From the NCBI GenBank assembly GCA_025358395.1, contig JANYJT010000154.1, forward strand, positions 1 to 20,168: 20,168 nt of DNA, given 5' to 3'. The position numbers and the translations under genes are program-made. Source of the stretch: Bacteroidia bacterium. Its GTDB lineage: Bacteria > Bacteroidota > Bacteroidia > Bacteroidales > Prolixibacteraceae. Of the stretch, positions 16,440-20,168 are shown one piece after another. Below the pieces are notes generated by a model. That model did not search any database. It was not told where the DNA came from and saw nothing but the letters and a program-made list of their open reading frames with translations. Positions within the stretch are counted from its first letter, which is position 1. Each line of letters begins with the position of its first letter.

Positions 16440-17579
16440 ATGAGAATTGGCTATGAAGCAAAGCGGGTATTTCAAAATTCGTCTGGACTTGGGAACTACA
16501 GCCGGAACATGATAAGTCTATTGGCAAAGTACTATCCTGAAAACAGTTATGTCCTTTTTGCCCCGGTAATTACGGATTTGTATCCAATGCCAAATTCTGT
16601 TGAGGCAATCACGCCAACTTCATGGTTTTCAAAGAAGTTCAGGTCATACTGGCGTTTGAATAAGGCATCTAAATCACTAAAAAACAATGATATAGATATC
16701 TTTCATGGATTAAGCAATCTCTTGCCATTCGGAATAAAAGGATCAGGTATACCCTCAGTTCTGACAGTCCATGATCTGATTTTCCTCCGTTATCCAAAAT
16801 ACTACAAAAAGATCGATCAAATTCTTTATCGCTATCTAACCACACTTTCGTGCCACCATGCAACAAAGATCCTTGCGATCAGTTATCAGACTAAAAATGA
16901 TTTAGTCGATTTGTTGGGCATTGATCCTGAAAAGATTGATGTCATCCATCAGTCCTGCAATAATCTTTTTTATGAAAAGGTTGAAGAATCGCGAAAAGAG
17001 ACTATCCGACTAAAATTCAATCTTCCTAACAAATTCATCCTTTGCGTTGGAACCATAGAACAAAGAAAAAATCAGTTGGCCATCTTGAAAGGTATCGTTC
17101 AGGAAAATCTGGACATTCCGGTTGTTTTGTTGGGAAAACCTACTGATTATATGAAGCAACTGGATGAATTCATAGAAAAATCCAACTTGCGAAAACAGTT
17201 GATCTTTTTACATAAGACCAGTTTAGCTGAGTTGCAGGCAATCTATCAGATGGCAGAATTGATGGTTTATCCTTCCTTTTACGAAGGATTCGGACTACCT
17301 GTCTTGGAAGCGCAGGCATCAGGATGCCCGGTAATTACCTCAAATATTAGCAGTATGCCTGAAGCGGGAGGAGATGGGGCAATTTACATAAACCCGGGAA
17401 GTAGCCGGGAAATTGGTCTCGCAATTCGAAATGCCCTGACAAACCACAATTTAAAAAAGGAATTGATTAGGAAAGGAATGGCAAATGCGTTACTATTTAA
17501 TGATCAGTCAATTGCTGATAAATTGATGCGCATGTATCAATCGCTTTATGATTCGGACCAACGATACATATCAAAATAG
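16440..17579 (+). CDS. GT4-family glycosyltransferase (GT-B fold)
   Basis: This 379-residue enzyme has the two-domain GT-B layout. The N-terminal acceptor domain (about 1-185) includes SSGLGNYSRNM (14-24), a glycine-rich loop common in this family, and the HDLIFLRYP stretch (111-119). The C-terminal donor domain holds LCVGTIEQRKN (201-211) and the EX7E-type motif EGFGLPVLEAQASG (282-295), whose two glutamates are E282 and E290; VITSNISSMPE follows (298-308). It should transfer a sugar from a nucleotide donor on the cytoplasmic side. It is transcribed divergently from the FkbM operon with paired promoters and is convergent with the next glycosyltransferase. It resembles mannosyltransferase-type members, but the sugar specificity is not determinable. 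Confidence 0.9.
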   Translation: MRIGYEAKRVFQNSSGLGNYSRNMISLLAKYYPENSYVLFAPVITDLYPMPNSVEAITPTSWFSKKFRSYWRLNKASKSLKNNDIDIFHGLSNLLPFGIKGSGIPSVLTVHDLIFLRYPKYYKKIDQILYRYLTTLSCHHATKILAISYQTKNDLVDLLGIDPEKIDVIHQSCNNLFYEKVEESRKETIRLKFNLPNKFILCVGTIEQRKNQLAILKGIVQENLDIPVVLLGKPTDYMKQLDEFIEKSNLRKQLIFLHKTSLAELQAIYQMAELMVYPSFYEGFGLPVLEAQASGCPVITSNISSMPEAGGDGAIYINPGSSREIGLAIRNALTNHNLKKELIRKGMANALLFNDQSIADKLMRMYQSLYDSDQRYISK

Positions 17580-17619
17580 AAGGAAACCCTGTTATCCTTG
17601 CACATTCTGCAGTTAAAGA

Positions 17620-18411
17620 TCAGAACCAGCTCGGAGACTCATAGACCATGTCAGAATGCGAAACTCTTAGGGCACTGGCCCTATGAATCTCTGTTCTGAC
17701 CAAAATTTCTGATTTTGGAATGAATTTGGTAGAGCGCCTGTAACTATGTCCGACGACTCCATTTTTTAGCTTAACGATTTCACTGAAATCGCTTTTATCC
17801 TTGTTGTACAATCCATCATCTTCATAATACACCCAAAAATCTTCGTCCAATTTCCCCATCTCCAAGTATCCCTCCCTGCTAATCATAAAGGCTGAACCAA
17901 AGATCCAATCAGGATATGCATGATGCCTTTCCTGTACAATTGAATGCGCTGAATGATTGTAAAATACCTGACTAATCATTTGCATCCATCCACTCATTTT
18001 GGGCTGCGTCAAATAAGTACTTTCACTGAGTTCATTTGATCCCTCTTTCTCAAGCTTCCTGTAAGATATGATCGCGCATTTGGGCTCTACTCTAACCTCT
18101 CCGATCATATCAAAAAGGGTTTCAGCTGTCACGGCGGTAACCGGATTTAAAAAGAGCAAAACAGATCCTGTACTCTTTGCAGCCCCCAGGTTGCAACCAC
18201 TCGCAAAGCCATGGTTACTCGTGTTGGAAATAAAACTGAATTCGGGATATTGTCGGGTGTAATCAGCCAGCCGACCTTTGTTCGTCTGGTTATCTACTAC
18301 AATAACTTCATAAGATAAAGAAGTATTCTCCAGGAGCTTAAGAGACTCAAGGCATCTTTTTAGTCTTTCCCCTCCTCTGTAGTTTACGATGATGACTGAT
18401 AAATCTTTCAT
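17620..18411 (-). CDS. Family 2 glycosyltransferase (rhamnosyltransferase-like)
   Basis: This 263-residue protein has a GT-A fold: SVIIVNYRGGERLKRCLESL at the N-terminus, the VIVVDNQT nucleotide-binding strand, NHGFASGCNLGA (65-76), and FLNPVTAVT, where the usual DxD appears as NPV. Later stretches DWIFGSAFMISR and LDEDFWVYYEDD resemble the acceptor and catalytic region of rhamnosyltransferase-like family 2 enzymes. There is no membrane segment, so it would act in the cytoplasm on a growing glycan. It stands alone on the minus strand: 40 bases separate its stop from the stop of the convergent GT4 gene, and about 285 bases of non-coding DNA lie upstream. The C-terminal 60 residues are poorly conserved by eye. 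I see no frameshift, and neither alternative frame restores a longer end. Confidence 0.85.
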   Translation of the reverse strand: MKDLSVIIVNYRGGERLKRCLESLKLLENTSLSYEVIVVDNQTNKGRLADYTRQYPEFSFISNTSNHGFASGCNLGAAKSTGSVLLFLNPVTAVTAETLFDMIGEVRVEPKCAIISYRKLEKEGSNELSESTYLTQPKMSGWMQMISQVFYNHSAHSIVQERHHAYPDWIFGSAFMISREGYLEMGKLDEDFWVYYEDDGLYNKDKSDFSEIVKLKNGVVGHSYRRSTKFIPKSEILVRTEIHRASALRVSHSDMVYESPSWF

Positions 18412-18459
18412 TTGTATCTAATTTGTTTTCACTGTCCAAATGGAATATCCCCGTGGTAA

Positions 18460-18481
18460 TTATCACTCCGATCGGTGATAA
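18460..18481. promoter_or_regulatory. Dyad-symmetric candidate operator
   Basis: Arms TTATCAC (18460-18466) and GTGATAA (18475-18481) face each other across a GC-rich centre that contains the 8-base palindrome CCGATCGG (18468-18475). It lies 49-70 bases upstream of the family 2 glycosyltransferase start on the minus strand and about 215 bases upstream of the GH172 gene. There is no adjacent T-tract, so a protein-binding site is more likely than a terminator. No exact TAnnTTTG promoter is visible for either gene in the 18412-18696 gap. Confidence 0.4.
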
Positions 18482-18696
18482 GCAAATCATGGCAATTTCA
18501 TGTGATGGAGATAAGAACCAGCTGGAAATAATCCATTAAACAGCTGTTTGACACATCGGTTTCACAAAAGTTTAATCGAAAATTTTAATTAACATCCTTT
18601 CACCAAAGTCGAAAATACCCTTAGGAGTAGAATATTTGTTCTATTTTCAGTAAATTGTGCCTTTCAATCAGTGAACAACCCTAATAATTCAAGAAA

Positions 18697-19857
18697 ATGA
18701 ACAGCAAAATTTTAACATCAACCCTATTTATTTTTTTCACATTCATCGGATTTTCCCAAACCAAATTCAACGGATTAGAAATGAATATGGGAAATCTTTA
18801 CAGAACATCTGATGCCAAAACCCGCTCAATCAGTCCCGAAAATTTCACTGGGGAGAAGGGCAAGGGTGGAATGGCGAACCCGGCCGATAAGGACAAACCC
18901 AATGTGGCTAATGCCGCCAATGCTGCCAGAGACCTTGGTCAGGGCTGGAAAGTTAACCCCCGGGTCGACATTAAACCCGGGCAAACCCTTATCCTGGCCG
19001 AGATAGAAGGACCCGGCGCCATTCAGCACATTTGGATGACCCCTACCGGAAACTGGCGCTTCTCAATTCTGCGCATCTATTGGGACGATGAAAAAGTACC
19101 TTCGGTGGAATGTCCTGTGGGCGATTTTTTTGGTCAGGGTTGGAATGCATATGCCCAGCTAACTTCACTACCTGTATGTGTCAATCCAGGCAGCGCATTT
19201 AATTGCTATTGGGCCATGCCTTTCCGGAAAAAATGCAAAATTACCATGGAAAATATCAATGAGAAAGATGCCATGAACGTTTATTACCAAGTTGATTATA
19301 CACTGACTGATGTTCCATCGGATGCCGGATACTTTCATGCCCAGTTTCGCCGGACAAATCCAGTTGAGTCGTCTGTTTACACCATTGTTGATGGAATAAA
19401 AGGCAAGGGACAGTTTGTAGGTCTTTACATGGCCTGGGGTGTCACCAACAATGGTTGGTGGGGAGAAGGGGAAATAAAGTTTTTTATGGATGGCGACACG
19501 AAATTCCCGACCATCTGTGGTACCGGAACAGAAGATTACTTCTGCGGATCCTACAACTTTGACCGCGAGGGCAAATACAAAGAGTTTTGCACCCCTTATT
19601 CAGGCTTGCACCAGGTGATCCGTCCGGCATCGGATTACAAAGTGATGATGAGGTTTGGCCTCTATCGTTGGCACATCATGGATCCCATCCGATTTGATAA
19701 AGATCTGAAGATAACCATTCAGGATCTGGGATGGCATTTGGGAGGACGTTACCTTGCACAGCATTCTGATGTTGCTTCCACGTGCTTCTGGTATCAGATA
19801 GATCCACATGCATCATTCCCAAAACTTCCCGGCTGGCGTGAATTGGAAATAAACTAA
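18697..19857 (+). CDS. Secreted DUF2961 / GH172-family glycoside hydrolase
   Basis: This 386-residue protein starts with a Sec signal peptide (about 1-20, ending FIGFS before QTKF), so it should act in the periplasm or outside the cell. The mature part matches DUF2961: LYRTSDAKTRSISPEN near the start, GPGAIQHIWMT (105-115), a strand with RIYWDDEKVPSVECPVGDFFG (126-146), GWWGEGEIKFFMDGD (253-267) and CGTGTEDYFCGSYNF (274-288). DUF2961 is now glycoside hydrolase family GH172, whose known members act on furanosides (difructose dianhydride I or D-arabinofuranose linkages). The expected catalytic glutamates correspond to E257 (in WGEGE) and E279 (in GTEDYF). Full length for a single-domain member. 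It has no SusC/SusD or other hydrolase gene beside it. The substrate here is unknown. Confidence 0.9.
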   Translation: MNSKILTSTLFIFFTFIGFSQTKFNGLEMNMGNLYRTSDAKTRSISPENFTGEKGKGGMANPADKDKPNVANAANAARDLGQGWKVNPRVDIKPGQTLILAEIEGPGAIQHIWMTPTGNWRFSILRIYWDDEKVPSVECPVGDFFGQGWNAYAQLTSLPVCVNPGSAFNCYWAMPFRKKCKITMENINEKDAMNVYYQVDYTLTDVPSDAGYFHAQFRRTNPVESSVYTIVDGIKGKGQFVGLYMAWGVTNNGWWGEGEIKFFMDGDTKFPTICGTGTEDYFCGSYNFDREGKYKEFCTPYSGLHQVIRPASDYKVMMRFGLYRWHIMDPIRFDKDLKITIQDLGWHLGGRYLAQHSDVASTCFWYQIDPHASFPKLPGWRELEIN

Positions 19858-19882
19858 ATGTTATACTCATCAATTCTTTGAT

Positions 19883-19890
19883 TATTTTTG
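19883..19890 (+). promoter_or_regulatory. Candidate -7 promoter box for the PAP2-family gene
   Basis: The plus strand reads TATTTTTG followed by CGG, an exact TAnnTTTG match 22 bases before the ATG at 19913, in the 55-base gap after the GH172 gene. No clear TTG at -33. It suggests that the phosphatase gene can be transcribed on its own. Confidence 0.4.
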
Positions 19891-19912
19891 CGGCATCAAA
19901 AGCAGAAACCCA

Positions 19913-20168
19913 ATGATTGAATTGTTACGCAAAACAAAAGTATTCTCTGTCCCATTTTTTATTTTGGTTGGAGGGTCATCTTTGTTATTGCTTTTCTTCG
20001 ATAAGGTAGAAATAGCTCTTTGGATTAATTCGCACAACAACAAGGTGCCGGATTTTTTCTTTCAGTATTTTACCCATATAGGCGATGGCATCACTGCCCT
20101 GATCATTTCTCTTGTATTCCTTTTGTTTAACATCCGGAAAGGATCTATCCTGCTGATTAGCTATCTCT
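19913..20168 (+). CDS. PAP2-family membrane phosphatase (5' fragment)
   Basis: The frame is open from ATG 19913 to the window edge (85 complete codons). The product starts MIELLRKTKVF. It has a first membrane segment (about 11-28), then ALWINSHNNKVPDFFFQYFTHIGDG (about 35-59) and a second membrane segment (about 60-74), followed by NIRKGS. The pattern of a first helix, a short stretch with N-x-x-x-x-P-D/F-x-x-x-F and then T-x-x-G-D/x is the usual N-terminus of Bacteroidota PAP2 (type 2 phosphatidic acid phosphatase) proteins. The catalytic KxxxxxxRP, PSGH and SRxxxxxH motifs would lie beyond the window. Some members dephosphorylate undecaprenyl pyrophosphate, which would fit nearby lipid-linked glycan synthesis, but that is only a guess. 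Confidence 0.75.
   Translation, partial: MIELLRKTKVFSVPFFILVGGSSLLLLFFDKVEIALWINSHNNKVPDFFFQYFTHIGDGITALIISLVFLLFNIRKGSILLISYL

Noticed and set aside
12425..18411. Glycan cluster considered as a horizontally acquired island
   Set aside because: No integrase, transposase, tRNA or flanking direct repeat is visible, and base composition by eye is like the neighbouring genes.

Overview
The window comes from a member of the Bacteroidota. Evidence for this is the type IX secretion (T9SS) sorting tail on the large multicopper oxidase, the Bacteroidota-style promoter motif TAnnTTTG ahead of several transcription units, A-rich leaders without clear Shine-Dalgarno sites, and genes typical of the phylum (543-residue PruA, YqgE, DivIC). 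Genus or family cannot be fixed from this sequence. I see no rRNA, tRNA, CRISPR array, insertion sequence, integrase or phage gene; the region reads as chromosomal backbone plus a surface-glycan cluster.

Layout. 1-3576 (minus): the 5' end of a secreted protein of unknown function, preceded by a secreted CotA/bilirubin-oxidase-like multicopper oxidase with three PKD-like repeats and a T9SS tail. 3577-3934: non-coding. 3935-10168 (minus): a co-directional run, in transcription order pruA (proline catabolism), divIC (division), yqgE, a soluble GAF/multi-PAS histidine kinase and its NarL-type response regulator. A long hairpin with a promoter-like motif at its centre separates pruA from divIC and abuts the divIC start codon. 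10338-12428 (plus): a membrane PAS histidine kinase with no adjacent regulator, whose stop codon overlaps that of the convergent next gene.

12425-18411: a glycan cluster. A tightly coupled minus-strand operon encodes an FkbM methyltransferase, a GT87-like membrane glycosyltransferase, a GtrB/DPM1-like family 2 glycosyltransferase and a NodB-type deacetylase. A GT4 glycosyltransferase is transcribed divergently from it, and a second family 2 glycosyltransferase lies convergent to the GT4 gene. GtrB-type enzymes load sugars onto polyprenyl phosphate, and GT87-type enzymes use such lipid-linked sugars outside the membrane. The set therefore looks like a module that builds or decorates a surface glycan and trims or methylates it. 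No flippase, polymerase or export gene is visible.

18697-20168 (plus): a secreted DUF2961/GH172 glycoside hydrolase, then the 5' end of a PAP2-family membrane phosphatase that runs off the window.

No wholly new system is evident. The most unusual items are the promoter-bearing hairpin at divIC, the T9SS multicopper oxidase architecture, the coupled GtrB/GT87/FkbM/deacetylase operon, and an isolated GH172 enzyme beside glycan-synthesis genes.
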